Assembly: GCA_014529675.2 (NCBI GenBank)
Contig: CP076040.1
Location: 1,054,001-1,118,000 of the forward strand
Reading direction: 5' to 3'
Origin: Opitutia bacterium ISCC 52
GTDB lineage: Bacteria; Verrucomicrobiota; Verrucomicrobiia; Opitutales; UBA2995
Length of the DNA stretch: 64,000 bases
Below, in pieces: positions 16,911-26,868 of the stretch. Numbering within the stretch: position 1 is the stretch's first letter; every line of letters begins with the position of its first letter. The notes under the pieces were generated by a model. It had not been told where the DNA came from, did not search any database, and worked only from the letters and a program-made list of their open reading frames with translations. The translations under genes were made by a program, and so were the position numbers.

Positions 16911-18923
16911 TTAATCGACTGATTTTATGCGGCCAAATAGTGTTTTCAGATTCTCAGGGTGCTTGTAGTCCAGAACCTGCATTCCATCGGTCGTGGGAGT
17001 TAGCGAGTTTATCGAACTCCAGCTTTCTGGAGTCAGCAGCTCACTCACCTCCAGTTCGTAGTTTTGTCCAGCAATCCCATCGAAGGAAATTTCCAAATAT
17101 CCACTGTTTGCCTGAGTAACGGTGGAGCGGAAGAATGACCTTGAATCTGTAGGATCGGTGCCAAGGCTAAATTCTTTGAGGTCCGAATCAGGATCACCAT
17201 CATAGTTAGCGTTATTTTCACCTGTGGTCGTCAAGTCTCCAAAATAGGACCGCTCCCATGTGTCCGGCAGTTGATCATCATCCGAGTCGGAAATATTGAA
17301 GATGGCATCACAGAAGGTGCTCCCGTCTTGGGATGATACAGCCATACCGATATGGATTTCTTCGTCCATGTCTATGCTCTCGCTCGCGAGTTGTATCCAG
17401 TTTTCCCCGTCACTTGAATAATGCCCGGATATGGTATTACCCAAACGCTCGACCTTGAGCCAGTAGGGTGTTTGAAAAGCGATTGGATCCTTCGTCTCAG
17501 TCTCACCATTAGCTGAGGAGCGGTGTTGAAACTGAAGCTGTCCATTGCTGGTCAATAATAGTGACGCCGATTTTGATCCCGCATCCAATGATTCTCGTAT
17601 CATCAGACCCGCCTTGGAGTTGTCTCGATGGAGTATGCCATCTATGCGCGTGACGAGTGATCCGTCTCCGGAAAGGGGTTTGAAAGCATAGTGAAAGCTA
17701 TCACTGGTTCCACCGATTCCCGTGCCTGATCCACAGACGGTAAAGTTACTTTGCGACTGAATAGTCTTTCCGATTGCGGTTGGGTTGCCAATGTCCTGAC
17801 TTTGCCAAATGGGATGCAGGGCTCCCGATGTGTAGGCTGGGGTGGAGACTTGGTCCCTATAGATTTCACCGGTTGAAGTTAGTTGCCCTTCACTGAAAAA
17901 ATCCCCCGTCCCGCTGAATGGCTGAAACCACGCATACCGTTCCACGTAACCCAAAGATTCCAGATAGGGGAGCGCCAACTTCATGAATTCATCTTGAACG
18001 TTCGTTACGCGATTGGGATTTGCGTTAAACTCCGTAATCCAAAGTGGCCTACTATACAGGTGATACGCATTGCTCAGGTATCGTTTGAAACGCTCGAAGA
18101 CGGCAGTGGCGGGAGCGTTTGGACTTCCTGCAGGACTGCTTCCCCAGTCGTACCAGTGCAGCGCTACAAAATCGATCCGAATGTCAACTGCCTCCGACTG
18201 ATCGATGAATCGGGATAACCAGCTAGTTGAATTTCTCGCTCCTTCCTCCCGCGTAGCTGGAGATCCCAAGCGAAGTCCTGCTTTCTGCAAGTTCTCATAA
18301 AAACCGACCGCGGTCGCGACATCGCATAAGTTGCTGTATTGTCCGCTTTGATCGTTACAGTTGTCGGATTCGTTGAAGCCAAGTAATTGGCTGACCTGAT
18401 CCATGGCCAGATAGTTGGGGATGGTTTCGTCGCTCGCTCCTCCTGCTCCCCAGGACATGGGCACATATTCTCTGCTCTCTAATGCCTGACCGGCTTCCAC
18501 ATTAAATCCCCACCGGTAATACCAAGATGCATTTACGCTGGGGTTATCGCTCAAATCTCCACCAGTCCCTTTTTTCAAAGTAGGTCTCCAAGGCACGACC
18601 CTGAGGAATGAAATCGCATTTTCCAATTCAGGAGGAAGTGTTTCAATTACCAGATCAGCGCCATCCGCTATGTATGTTTTTCCTGGCCCCAATCCGGTTG
18701 CTTCATCTGCAACGATGAGCATGTGGTTAGCCGCTAATCGAAAGGAAGAGATGGTGTTATCCAATCCATCTGGAATCTCTGAACCACTGTAGATTGAGAA
18801 CGTATTGGAAATGATGGTTTCGCTCCCCTGTAGTTCAGCTTGGTCGTAGACGGACAAGGGTGAAGCCATAATCAAACTGGGAAACGCGAGCAAGAATAGT
18901 AAAGGTCGTCTGATCATAGTCAT
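16911..18923 (-). CDS. Secreted GH128-like (Asl1-type) glycoside hydrolase with C-terminal beta-sandwich
   Basis: About 670 aa from the ATG at 18923; the frame can begin at a GTG 15 bp earlier. The signal peptide RRPLLFLLAFPSLIMAS is followed by a small unnamed N-terminal region, then the Asl1-like barrel: NASWYYRWGF, YVPMSWG, LLGFNESDNCNDQS, DFVALHWYDWG and RPLWITEFNANP. The Glu of LGFNE and of ITEF are the likely acid/base and nucleophile of GH128 beta-1,3-glucanases. The usual LGFNEPD carries Ser instead of Pro here. Residues about 385-545 look like a DUF1349/laminin-G-like sandwich (HYSSDGENWIQLASE). The C-terminus resembles a surface or secretion module (DDQLPDTWERSYFG). A role on beta-1,3-glucans such as laminarin is inferred. 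Confidence 0.7.
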   Translation of the reverse strand: MTMIRRPLLFLLAFPSLIMASPLSVYDQAELQGSETIISNTFSIYSGSEIPDGLDNTISSFRLAANHMLIVADEATGLGPGKTYIADGADLVIETLPPELENAISFLRVVPWRPTLKKGTGGDLSDNPSVNASWYYRWGFNVEAGQALESREYVPMSWGAGGASDETIPNYLAMDQVSQLLGFNESDNCNDQSGQYSNLCDVATAVGFYENLQKAGLRLGSPATREEGARNSTSWLSRFIDQSEAVDIRIDFVALHWYDWGSSPAGSPNAPATAVFERFKRYLSNAYHLYSRPLWITEFNANPNRVTNVQDEFMKLALPYLESLGYVERYAWFQPFSGTGDFFSEGQLTSTGEIYRDQVSTPAYTSGALHPIWQSQDIGNPTAIGKTIQSQSNFTVCGSGTGIGGTSDSFHYAFKPLSGDGSLVTRIDGILHRDNSKAGLMIRESLDAGSKSASLLLTSNGQLQFQHRSSANGETETKDPIAFQTPYWLKVERLGNTISGHYSSDGENWIQLASESIDMDEEIHIGMAVSSQDGSTFCDAIFNISDSDDDQLPDTWERSYFGDLTTTGENNANYDGDPDSDLKEFSLGTDPTDSRSFFRSTVTQANSGYLEISFDGIAGQNYELEVSELLTPESWSSINSLTPTTDGMQVLDYKHPENLKTLFGRIKSVD

Positions 18924-19058
18924 AGCATATTTGTTCACAGCTATGCGTAATTAACCAGAAAAATCAGAATAACTTCCACAGTCGGCTATCCAAAAGGAAT
19001 CTACCGCATTGAATAAGTCCCTGGTAAAGATTCTCTTTCTAAGGCAATAATGCTTCTA

Positions 19059-20645
19059 TCAATCTCCGCGGTTCTCGAGCGGCAGCAGTTCAATCAGCTG
19101 ATTGGGACGACCGGAACGTTTCTTGATTGTAAATGCGTCGTAGAGTTGGCCCGTTGCCGTGTAGGCTTTGTAATGCAGCTTGCTGGTCTCTACATCGATG
19201 ACCTGGTAAAGTTGAGTATCCTGAGCCAGGCGTACGGCGTAGTCGCCTTTAGTGATGGGATACATCTTGGGGCCACTGACGGATACTACAAAAACCGTTC
19301 CGATATCGGGATCGTAAGCCTGTTGATATCCCTCTGGTACATTAACCAGTTCTAGCCCTTCTGGCAATGCACCCGTTCTTGAGTAAGAGTGATCGTGCCC
19401 GTTAAGTACCAGGTCGACTTTGAACTCGTCGATGATGGGTTTCCAGAGCCCTCGTAATTCCTTGTTGTCACGGTCTCGAGCTGGCGAGAACATTGGGTGG
19501 TGAAAGGTGAGGATGGTCCAACGATTGGGGTTGTTGGTTAAAACATTTCGCAACCAGGGAATCTGCTCTTCTTGTTTTCGGTTTGAGTCGAGAGCAACAA
19601 TACGGACGTCCTGGTAGTCGATGTAGTAACAGGTTTCTTCTAATTCCTCTGGAGCATTTTGGAGAGGGAACGCAAACTGGGGACGCCAGTGAGTGCTTAC
19701 ACGGGGCTCACCTTCATTGCGAAGACGATCGTCCAGTGGATCTCCGTCGATTTTGCTGCCCAGGATATTTTGCGGAGTGTAGCCGGTTAAGTCTGTGAAT
19801 CCTTGATCGACTTCGAGGATTTGATCCTTGTTGTTAAAGCTAACCATCGCCGTTTTTCCTCCTTCTGTTTTGGCTGTAGCCCGGTAAAGCAAGTCCTTCT
19901 CCAGTTCCTCTAAGCTGATGTCTACTGCAATGGTTCGTCCATCTTTGGCTGTCCAATAACGCTCATTGTTGGGGCTTCGATTGTGTTTGTAATATTCGTG
20001 GTTACCCGGAACTGCGATCACGGGGACGGTTCCATTGACCCAGGCAGGAGCTCCATGCCAGTCACCCCACTCGGAATCTTTTTCATCGAGATTGATGAGA
20101 TCACCTGCATGCAACGAAAAAGCAGCTCTTGGAGCATCGCGGAAGGCTTCACGGAAGACACGCGACCAGTGCGTTTTTACTTCATTCTGGGCGTCTCCGA
20201 AATAAATGAAGGTAAAGGGCTCGGGGGCTGTGCTTGCAGTTTTGAAATGAAAATACTCACTCCAGTTTAGCCCGTCACCCACTCGGTAGGTATAAAGGGT
20301 ATCAGGATCGAGCTCTGTGAATTCAACCGTGTGGTAGTTTGCCTCATTGATATCACTTTTGAAGGTGGTGGTTACTGCATCCCAGCGATCGGGTTTCAAG
20401 GCTCTTCCATTACTGTTGGCGATGACCAGCTCGGCAATCCCGTGTTTTACGGAGCTATCTGTTCGCCAGGTAACCGCCTGGGTGGTTGCGGGATCACCGT
20501 TCCAAGTCAGCACCACGCGTTCGGGAATCGGAGTAGGCGCGTATGCCTTTAAATCGGAGTAACGAGTCGGTTTCCAGTCGTGGCTGTGCGCCGAAACCAG
20601 CTTAGCCGATACTAACAGTATACAAAGTGAGAATAGATATTTCAT
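19059..20645 (-). CDS. Secreted metallophosphoesterase, purple acid phosphatase-like
   Basis: 528 aa from the ATG at 20645 (signal MKYLFSLCILLVSAKLVSA); the frame extends to 20879 without a plausible start. The N-terminal fibronectin-like PAP domain (residues about 40-150) is followed by the calcineurin-like core: YFGDAQNE, SLHAGDLINLD, VPGNHEYY, LTFHHPMF and LVLNGHDHSYSRT. These carry the metal-binding Asp, Asn and His residues of purple acid phosphatases, though the first GDxQ block is variant (GDAQ). Likely a periplasmic phosphomonoesterase or phosphodiesterase, perhaps for phosphate scavenging. No pho-box can be claimed. Confidence 0.87.
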   Translation of the reverse strand: MKYLFSLCILLVSAKLVSAHSHDWKPTRYSDLKAYAPTPIPERVVLTWNGDPATTQAVTWRTDSSVKHGIAELVIANSNGRALKPDRWDAVTTTFKSDINEANYHTVEFTELDPDTLYTYRVGDGLNWSEYFHFKTASTAPEPFTFIYFGDAQNEVKTHWSRVFREAFRDAPRAAFSLHAGDLINLDEKDSEWGDWHGAPAWVNGTVPVIAVPGNHEYYKHNRSPNNERYWTAKDGRTIAVDISLEELEKDLLYRATAKTEGGKTAMVSFNNKDQILEVDQGFTDLTGYTPQNILGSKIDGDPLDDRLRNEGEPRVSTHWRPQFAFPLQNAPEELEETCYYIDYQDVRIVALDSNRKQEEQIPWLRNVLTNNPNRWTILTFHHPMFSPARDRDNKELRGLWKPIIDEFKVDLVLNGHDHSYSRTGALPEGLELVNVPEGYQQAYDPDIGTVFVVSVSGPKMYPITKGDYAVRLAQDTQLYQVIDVETSKLHYKAYTATGQLYDAFTIKKRSGRPNQLIELLPLENRGD

Positions 20646-20799
20646 AGGGTATGGTAAACGATAAGAATCCGAAATGGAGCCCGACTTGTCGATGGGATTT
20701 CTGTCATTCTGAAACGATATTTTGGGAACCGTTACAATATTACGGGAAATCTTATGAGACTTGCGAGATGCTGAATCGCATTCCAAGCTAGCTCCAACA

Positions 20800-23457
20800 A
20801 TGGTTCCCCGAATTTGTAAACTACCCTGCTTGATTATTTGTTCAGCTATCTTGGCGCACTTGGGTGTAGCCCAGAACAATGAGGAAGATTCACCCTACCT
20901 GGATTGGGTTGAACCCAACTTCCCGTTCTTTTCTTCCGTATTGGATGCCTCGAGTAGTAAGCCTGGGTTTTCAGAAAGAAATATTACACCGCGTGGGCTC
21001 ATATTGAATCTAGGGAATGATCATTGGGTCTGTTTCGATACGGATCTCCTTCGTGTAGCTGCCATTTGGCAGGGAGATGGCGTGACACCCGATGCACTCG
21101 CTACTAAGTCCTATCATCCTTGGGGAGGAAAGACTCCGGGTGGTCAAGTTCCATTGCCGCGGCCAGTTGGCGACCTTTGGGTGGCCAATGGCATCTATCC
21201 GGGCTGGCAGGAGGGAAACAGCATCGGATTGGATGATCCACGAGAGCGAGCCCCTTCACCAGAAGAAGTTGGGCGAGGGCCCTTGTCGGAAAAGGAAGGC
21301 CGTTTCAAAGCGGTGAGATTGGTCGATGAAACTGTCGTGTTGGAATACTCAGTCTCAGGTGCTCAGGTACTTGAACTTTTTGCTGTAACCAAGCAGGGTG
21401 ATCATTGGGTCGTGGAGCGGCATGTTGAAGTTGGCCCTACTCAGAATAGACTGTCACTTTTGCTTGGGTTGAAAGGTCAGGCCGGAGTAACGCTTACATC
21501 TTCTGGTAATAAGGGAGTGGCCCGACTTCGGGAACAAAAGTCTGTCTGGGTGGCCCGTGTTCCGGCTCATGATAAGACGATTCAGTTCTGTGTTACCTAC
21601 ACGGAAACAGGACCAGCACCTCAGATGACCCCCAAGGTCATCCCGGGTGGTATATCCCAGCGACGTTGGCCGGAGTCAGTTGTTACCCAAGCCCATTTGT
21701 CGACAGAGTCAGCTTCCTATGTGGTTGATAACATTCCGATACCTCTGGAAAACCCCTGGCGTCGAAACATTCGTCCGGGAGACGTTCAATTTCTCAGCGA
21801 TGGAACGGGAGTGCTCCCATCTATAGATGGTGATATCTGGTTGGCTCATGGCCTCCAAGATTCTTTGAATAAGATCCGGTGGACGCGTTTTGCCTCTGGC
21901 TTGCATGAACCGATGAGTGTGGTGATTCGGAATGACGAGATTTATGCCTTTGATAAAAATGGGATTTGGCGACTGGAAGATACGAATTGCGACGGAGAAG
22001 CTGACGTGCACGAGCTGTTTTCGAACGCCTTTGCTCAGACAGGCGACATGCGGGAATTCCCAAGCACGATCCGACTGGCACCAGAAGGTGCATTTATCAT
22101 CGCCAAAGGCGGGCAACAGAAAGCGACTTTAGGAAAACACAACGGCAGCGTCCTGCGTATTTCCGCTGATGGAAGTCGGTCCGAGGTGTTGGGTTATGGA
22201 TTTCGTCAGCCAAGTATTGGTGTTAACATTCGAACCGGACTGGTTACTTCAAGTGATCAGGAGGGCCAATATATTCCGAGCACGCCGTTGCACATTGTTC
22301 GCGACAAACAATTCTATGGTTATTTGTCAGAAGGATTACATGAACGTGAAAAATACCCGGCGCCTATTGCTGAGCCGCTTACCTGGATTCCCCATGCAGT
22401 AAATGCATCGGCCATTTCACAGATCTGGTTGTTTGGAGCTCAGATGGGGGCTTTAAATGATGCATTTGTGCACATCGGGTTTAATCGTCCTGAACTCTTT
22501 AAGGTGCTGTTAAACAATCGGGGCACAAAGCCGCAAGCGTCGGTTATGAGTATAACCACCGGTTTCGATTTTCCCCCACTAAACGGTTCGGTGAATCCAG
22601 TGGATGGTCAGCTCTATATCGCTGGCTACCAGATCAACGGGTGGGGCAATGCACTTAACAAACTATCTGGTCTCGGACGGGTGCGTTACACAGGTACAAC
22701 CGTAACACTACCAAGTGAAATTGCTCCCATGGACAAGGGCGTGCTTTTGCGATTCGATGTCACTCTCGACCCTGAGCAAGCAGACGATCCTGACAGTTAC
22801 TCGCTGGCGAGCTGGAGTTATGTTCGCACACACAGGTATGGATCAGCTCAATACAGAGCCGATGGTGAATATGGTATTGATTGGCTCACACCGAGTAGTG
22901 CTTATCTTTCCCGCGATAAGCGCAGTGTTTTTATCGCTGTGCCAGAAATGAAGCCAGTGATGCAGTTACGAATGGGATGGTCGCTCAAAACGGTAAATGG
23001 AATAGCATTTGAGGACAACGCGTACACAACACCTTATTCATTGCCGGCATTTGACCCTGTGGCTGAGGGCTTCGAAAGTCTTTCGGTCGATTTGACTCCT
23101 CGCGCTGCAGCCAAACGGGAAACGGGCCCGGTGTCGGTTGAAGAAGGACGTCGACTCCATTCGTTAATGGGCTGCGCTGCCTGTCATTCAGCTTCGACCG
23201 AAGACATGGCCAAAGTTGGACCTGGCTGGGGAGACCTCTACGGAAGTGAACGGGAAGTCGTCATTAACGAAGATCGAACTACCGTCATGGCCGACGATGC
23301 TTACCTTCGCGAATCCATCCTCGAACCGGCCGCTAAAGTTGTTCGTGCTTTTGATAAAAGCGAATATGCCATGCCGAGTTACGCAGGTGTGTTGACCGAC
23401 TCACAAGTGGAGTCATTGGTGCTTTTTATTAAGGCGATCAAAGAAGGAGAGCATTGA
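20800..23457 (+). CDS. DUF6797-type secreted protein with beta-propeller and C-terminal cytochrome c domain
   Basis: 885 aa from the ATG at 20800, which gives the signal MVPRICKLPCLIICSAILAH; the frame's TTG start at 20761 adds 13 unlikely residues. The N-terminal half (NDHWVCFDTDLLRVAAIWQGDG) resembles DUF6797. The middle has propeller-like repeats with FLSDGTGVLPSIDGDIWLA and GIWRLEDTNCDGEADVHELF, as in sorbosone-dehydrogenase-like proteins. The C-terminus has a class I cytochrome with GCAACHSA and a likely Met ligand in YAMPSYAG. A secreted sugar or alcohol dehydrogenase passing electrons to its own heme is plausible but unproven. The esterase gene starts 10 bp downstream, suggesting one operon. 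Confidence 0.75.
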   Translation: MVPRICKLPCLIICSAILAHLGVAQNNEEDSPYLDWVEPNFPFFSSVLDASSSKPGFSERNITPRGLILNLGNDHWVCFDTDLLRVAAIWQGDGVTPDALATKSYHPWGGKTPGGQVPLPRPVGDLWVANGIYPGWQEGNSIGLDDPRERAPSPEEVGRGPLSEKEGRFKAVRLVDETVVLEYSVSGAQVLELFAVTKQGDHWVVERHVEVGPTQNRLSLLLGLKGQAGVTLTSSGNKGVARLREQKSVWVARVPAHDKTIQFCVTYTETGPAPQMTPKVIPGGISQRRWPESVVTQAHLSTESASYVVDNIPIPLENPWRRNIRPGDVQFLSDGTGVLPSIDGDIWLAHGLQDSLNKIRWTRFASGLHEPMSVVIRNDEIYAFDKNGIWRLEDTNCDGEADVHELFSNAFAQTGDMREFPSTIRLAPEGAFIIAKGGQQKATLGKHNGSVLRISADGSRSEVLGYGFRQPSIGVNIRTGLVTSSDQEGQYIPSTPLHIVRDKQFYGYLSEGLHEREKYPAPIAEPLTWIPHAVNASAISQIWLFGAQMGALNDAFVHIGFNRPELFKVLLNNRGTKPQASVMSITTGFDFPPLNGSVNPVDGQLYIAGYQINGWGNALNKLSGLGRVRYTGTTVTLPSEIAPMDKGVLLRFDVTLDPEQADDPDSYSLASWSYVRTHRYGSAQYRADGEYGIDWLTPSSAYLSRDKRSVFIAVPEMKPVMQLRMGWSLKTVNGIAFEDNAYTTPYSLPAFDPVAEGFESLSVDLTPRAAAKRETGPVSVEEGRRLHSLMGCAACHSASTEDMAKVGPGWGDLYGSEREVVINEDRTTVMADDAYLRESILEPAAKVVRAFDKSEYAMPSYAGVLTDSQVESLVLFIKAIKEGEH

Positions 23458-23467
23458 AAAACTTGAG

Positions 23468-24568
23468 ATGAGATCATTCGTCTGCATAGGATGCTTTTTA
23501 CTTGGAGCCGGGACAGTGATGTCACAGGAAGTACCCACAGTCACGGGGCCAGGTCCTCATCAACGGCTGAATTTTTATAACGACAAATTTGGGATCGAAC
23601 GAACGATACTGTCCACAGACGACTGGGAGATTCGAAGAAAGCAAATCCTCGAAGGGTTCGAGGAAGCTGCAGGGTCGCTTCCGAGTCGTGTTCAATTGCC
23701 TGACCTCGACGTTCAATTTCGTGAGAAGGTTGAAACCAAACTCTACACTCACCATACCATCGACTTTGCTTCGGAAGCAGGAGATCGAACACCGGCTTAT
23801 CTCTACATCCCGAAAGGTATCACAGCCGGTGAACAGCGACCTGGCATCGTCGCGCTTCATCCAACCTCCAACATGGGTAAGGGGGTCGTCGACGGACAAA
23901 GCGAACGGCCCAATCGGGCTTATGGGAAGGAGCTCGCCGAACGAGGGTATGTCGTAATTGCCCCGGACTATCTTTCTTATGGCGATTATGCCGACTACGA
24001 TTTCGCCAACGACCGCTACAAAACAGGAACCATGAAAGGTATCTGGAATCACATGCGTTGCGTGGATCTGTTGATAGCAAGGGACGATGTAGATTCTGAT
24101 CGTATCGGGAATATCGGCCATTCCCTCGGTGGTCATAATGCGATCTTCCATTCCGTCTTTGATGAACGTGTGAAAGTGATTGTGACCAGCTGTGGTTGGA
24201 CCCCCTTTCATGATTACTACGGAGGAAAGATCAAAGGCTGGACCAGTGATCGATATATGCCGAGTTTGCGTGACGATTATCATCTGGATCCAGGAAAGGT
24301 GCCCTTTGATTTCTATGAGCTTGTTGGTGCGCTCGCTCCTCGCGCTTTTTTTTCTAACTCACCACTTGGTGATGCAAACTTCGACTACCGTGGAGTGGAA
24401 AAAGCGGCTGTTCAAGTCCGGCGAATCTACGAGTTTTACGGTATGCCAGACCGCATGCGTATTGGCTATCCCGATGCGGATCACGATTTTCCGCTAGAAG
24501 TCAGGGAGGAAGCTTACCGCTTTATTGACCAGTGGCTCGCGAGAGGAACTTCCACGGACCAACGCTGA
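23468..24568 (+). CDS. Secreted alpha/beta hydrolase (acetylxylan-esterase/dienelactone-hydrolase-like)
   Basis: 366 aa with a signal peptide (MRSFVCIGCFLLGAGTVMS). The nucleophile elbow GHSLGGHNA places Ser219 as the catalytic serine. The acid is likely in the region around SPLGDANFDYRG, and the His is in YPDADHDFPLE near the end. RPGIVALHPTSNMGKG is an oxyanion-type strand. The family is common beside secreted dehydrogenase-like genes in Verrucomicrobia and probably deacylates carbohydrates. It follows the DUF6797 gene by 10 bp on the same strand. Confidence 0.82.
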   Translation: MRSFVCIGCFLLGAGTVMSQEVPTVTGPGPHQRLNFYNDKFGIERTILSTDDWEIRRKQILEGFEEAAGSLPSRVQLPDLDVQFREKVETKLYTHHTIDFASEAGDRTPAYLYIPKGITAGEQRPGIVALHPTSNMGKGVVDGQSERPNRAYGKELAERGYVVIAPDYLSYGDYADYDFANDRYKTGTMKGIWNHMRCVDLLIARDDVDSDRIGNIGHSLGGHNAIFHSVFDERVKVIVTSCGWTPFHDYYGGKIKGWTSDRYMPSLRDDYHLDPGKVPFDFYELVGALAPRAFFSNSPLGDANFDYRGVEKAAVQVRRIYEFYGMPDRMRIGYPDADHDFPLEVREEAYRFIDQWLARGTSTDQR

Positions 24569-24580
24569 TTTCTAGTGCAG

Positions 24581-24943
24581 TTAATTTAGGAGTGCCAACA
24601 CATTTTCTGGTGGGCGTCCGATAACCGCCTTGTTTCCTTTTACGAAGATAGGGCGCTCAATCAGAATGGGATTCTCGGCAAGGATGGTCAGCCATTCGCC
24701 GCGGCTCAAAGAATCCATCATCGACAATCCCAGCTCCTTAAAGCGTTTCTCATTGCTGCGGATGATTTCTTTAGGTTCTACACTCAACTTTTTGCACAAA
24801 GCATCCAGCTCGTTGGATGTCGGTGTTTCTTTCAAGTATTCAATGACGGTTGCATCTACGCCATGCTCTTCGAGTAGTTGCTTGGTCGTGCGGCTTTTGC
24901 TGCAGCGTGGGTTGTGATAAAGTTTGAGTATTTGCTTAGTCAT
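24581..24943 (-). CDS. arsC: Arsenate reductase, glutaredoxin-coupled ArsC family
   Basis: 120 aa from the ATG at 24943; the frame can be opened 12 bp upstream at a TTG, but ATG is preferred. YHNPRCSKSRTTKQLLEEHG has the catalytic Cys14 of thioredoxin-fold ArsC proteins, and RPIFVKGNKAVIGRPPENVL carries the conserved Arg that binds arsenate. It would reduce arsenate to arsenite with glutathione/glutaredoxin. No arsenite efflux gene is adjacent, and the nearest ArsR-type regulator (28011) is 3 kb away on the other strand, so a housekeeping YfgD-like role is also possible. Confidence 0.88.
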   Translation of the reverse strand: MTKQILKLYHNPRCSKSRTTKQLLEEHGVDATVIEYLKETPTSNELDALCKKLSVEPKEIIRSNEKRFKELGLSMMDSLSRGEWLTILAENPILIERPIFVKGNKAVIGRPPENVLALLN

Positions 24944-25101
24944 AGCGTATTTCAATTCGAGTTGTTAGTTTGGGATCTACGAAGGTGAAACTGCAACGTT
25001 TCCATGTGCGATAGAAGACTTTTTATTAGAACTAATGATTCGTGTCTTGAGTTTCGGTAAAATCGATTTCTTACTCGGTACTTTCACCCGAGCTTAACCC
25101 C

Positions 25102-26253
25102 ATGAGCGACGTATTTAACTCCAATTACCCTTCGATCGAACATCTACGCGAACGCGCTCGCAAACGCATGCCTGGATTCGCCAACGACTATTTGGAGGCT
25201 GGTTGTTTCTCGGAGATCAATTTGCACCGAAACACCGCTGACATTCGCGAAGTTCAGCTGCGCCCCTTTTACTTGCGCGACTATCCAGGTTCCGATCTGA
25301 AGACGACCTTGTTTGGTAAGACCTATGATGCTCCGTTTGGGGTTTCCCCCATCGGGTTGCAAGGGCTCATGTGGCCAAAAGCAACAGAGATACTGGCCAA
25401 AGCAGCCAGAGAAGAAAACCTTCCATTCGTTTTGAGCACGGTTGCGACGGCGAGTATCGAAACGGTGGCGGAACTCACTGAAGGAAACTTTTGGTTTCAG
25501 CTTTATCATCCGGCGGAAGATGAATTGCGCGACAAGTTGTTGGACCGCGCCGCCGCTGCAGGTTGTGAGACATTGGTCATCTTGGCTGATACGCCGACTT
25601 TCGCTTACCGCCCCAAAGAGATACGCAATGGCTTGTCCATTCCGCCTAGAATGACTCTGCGTAACATCATGCAAATGACTACTCATCCGACTTGGTCATT
25701 TTCGCAGCTTGCAGCTGGAGCTCCGGAGTTTAAGACCATGAAGCCCTACATCCCCAAAGGACTCAATATGAAGCATCTGGGCTTGTTCATGAATAAGACA
25801 TTCAATGGGCGTCTCACCACCGATAAAATCAAAGCCATTCGTGATCGTTGGAAAGGGAATCTGGTGGTCAAAGGAGTGGTGACTGATGAAGACGCTGCCA
25901 AAGTGATCGAGCTTGGAGTAGACGGTATCATTGCTTCCAACCACGGTGGACGTCAGCTCGATGCAGGCCAGTCGACGATCAAGCCAATGACTCAATTAGT
26001 CAAAAACTATGGCGACAAAACGACGATCATGTTGGACAGCGGTATTCGCTCTGGACCCGACATTGCCTGTGCTCTTGCCAGTGGCGCCGAGTTTACATTC
26101 CTCGGCCGTTCATTCATGTACGGAGTATGTGCTTTAGGAAAGCAGGGTGGGCTGCACACCATCACCATGCTCAAGCGACAACTCCAACAAGTCATGGAGC
26201 AAATCGCCTGCGAAAAAGTAGACGACTTTCCCAAGCACTTGATTGAGGATTGA
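25102..26253 (+). CDS. FMN-dependent alpha-hydroxy-acid oxidase/dehydrogenase
   Basis: 383 aa, cytosolic or membrane-associated. FGVSPIGLQGLMWPKATE is the FMN-phosphate region. FQLYHPAEDE with its Tyr, the Lys of LVVKGVVTDEDA, and the active-site His of IASNHGGRQLDAG are all in place, as is the C-terminal FLGRSFMYGVCALGKQGG phosphate loop. The family oxidises L-lactate, glycolate, mandelate or related 2-hydroxy acids. The length matches LldD and glycolate oxidase. The substrate cannot be told from these motifs. It is a monocistronic gene on the plus strand between ArsC and the GxxExxY unit. Confidence 0.9.
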   Translation: MSDVFNSNYPSIEHLRERARKRMPGFANDYLEAGCFSEINLHRNTADIREVQLRPFYLRDYPGSDLKTTLFGKTYDAPFGVSPIGLQGLMWPKATEILAKAAREENLPFVLSTVATASIETVAELTEGNFWFQLYHPAEDELRDKLLDRAAAAGCETLVILADTPTFAYRPKEIRNGLSIPPRMTLRNIMQMTTHPTWSFSQLAAGAPEFKTMKPYIPKGLNMKHLGLFMNKTFNGRLTTDKIKAIRDRWKGNLVVKGVVTDEDAAKVIELGVDGIIASNHGGRQLDAGQSTIKPMTQLVKNYGDKTTIMLDSGIRSGPDIACALASGAEFTFLGRSFMYGVCALGKQGGLHTITMLKRQLQQVMEQIACEKVDDFPKHLIED

Positions 26254-26260
26254 TACTATT

Positions 26261-26289
26261 TGAACAAGAGGAAACGAAGGAAACAGAGA
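26261..26289 (+). repeat. Left 29-bp inverted repeat of the GxxExxY unit
   Basis: Begins TGAACAAGAGGAAACGAAGG and ends AAACAGAGA. It matches the reverse complement of 26869-26897 at 28 of 29 positions (A/G at base 7). The two copies bound the GxxExxY gene and its promoter region. No target-site duplication is evident outside them. Confidence 0.85.
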
Positions 26290-26359
26290 CTGAAATTATG
26301 GACCTCTGATATTCGGATTAGACTTCTGTCATTTAAGTAATCGTATTCTATGAAAGGTT

Positions 26360-26749
26360 ATGCCATTTGTATTTGGTATGCATCCGCTCTTCGCTAAAGC
26401 TAATTCATTAACGGGTGAAGTAATTGCTGGAGCCATTGAAGTTCATAGAGACAAAGGGCCAGGATTAATTGAAAGTATCTATGAGCGGTGTCTAATCCAC
26501 GAATTGGAGCTCCGGAGTCTTAGCACGGTCAGTCAGCAAGTTATCAATGTTGAATATAAGGGTTTTGTTTTCGATGAGCCGCTTCGTTTCGACATCCTGA
26601 TCGAAAATTGTTTGTTGGTCGAAGCTAAAGCGGTTAGGGAACTGCTACCGATCCATAAAGCTCAGCTCTTAAGCTATATGAAGCTTCTCGATGTGCCTTT
26701 GGGGCTCCTGATCAACTTCCATGAATTGAAACTTACGAATGGTGTGTAA
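26360..26749 (+). CDS. GxxExxY protein (PD-(D/E)XK-like)
   Basis: 129 aa. The name-giving motif is in HRDKGPGLIESIYERC (residues about 31-46). RFDILIENCLLVEAKAV (about 74-90) matches the D...ExK core of PD-(D/E)XK nucleases, followed by HKAQLLSYMKLLDVPLGLLINF. Family members are widespread in environmental bacteria, and their function is unknown; they are suspected nucleases or ligand-binding proteins. The gene lies in a 637-bp unit with near-perfect 29-bp inverted repeats at both ends and is alone in it. The upstream spacer (26290-26359) is AT-rich. Confidence 0.88.
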   Translation: MPFVFGMHPLFAKANSLTGEVIAGAIEVHRDKGPGLIESIYERCLIHELELRSLSTVSQQVINVEYKGFVFDEPLRFDILIENCLLVEAKAVRELLPIHKAQLLSYMKLLDVPLGLLINFHELKLTNGV

Positions 26750-26868
26750 AGATTAATGCTTCCCAGTGCGAATCAGGAATAACTTTCTGTATGGATATCA
26801 TCAACCTAGGAAATGAGTTGGTGCCTCTAAACAGAAGAAAAGATAACAACCGAAATTGATTCATTGGC

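Noticed and set aside
23522-24283. 253-aa minus-strand open frame
   Set aside because: Antisense to the esterase with signal peptide and GHSLGG motif; a codon-bias shadow.
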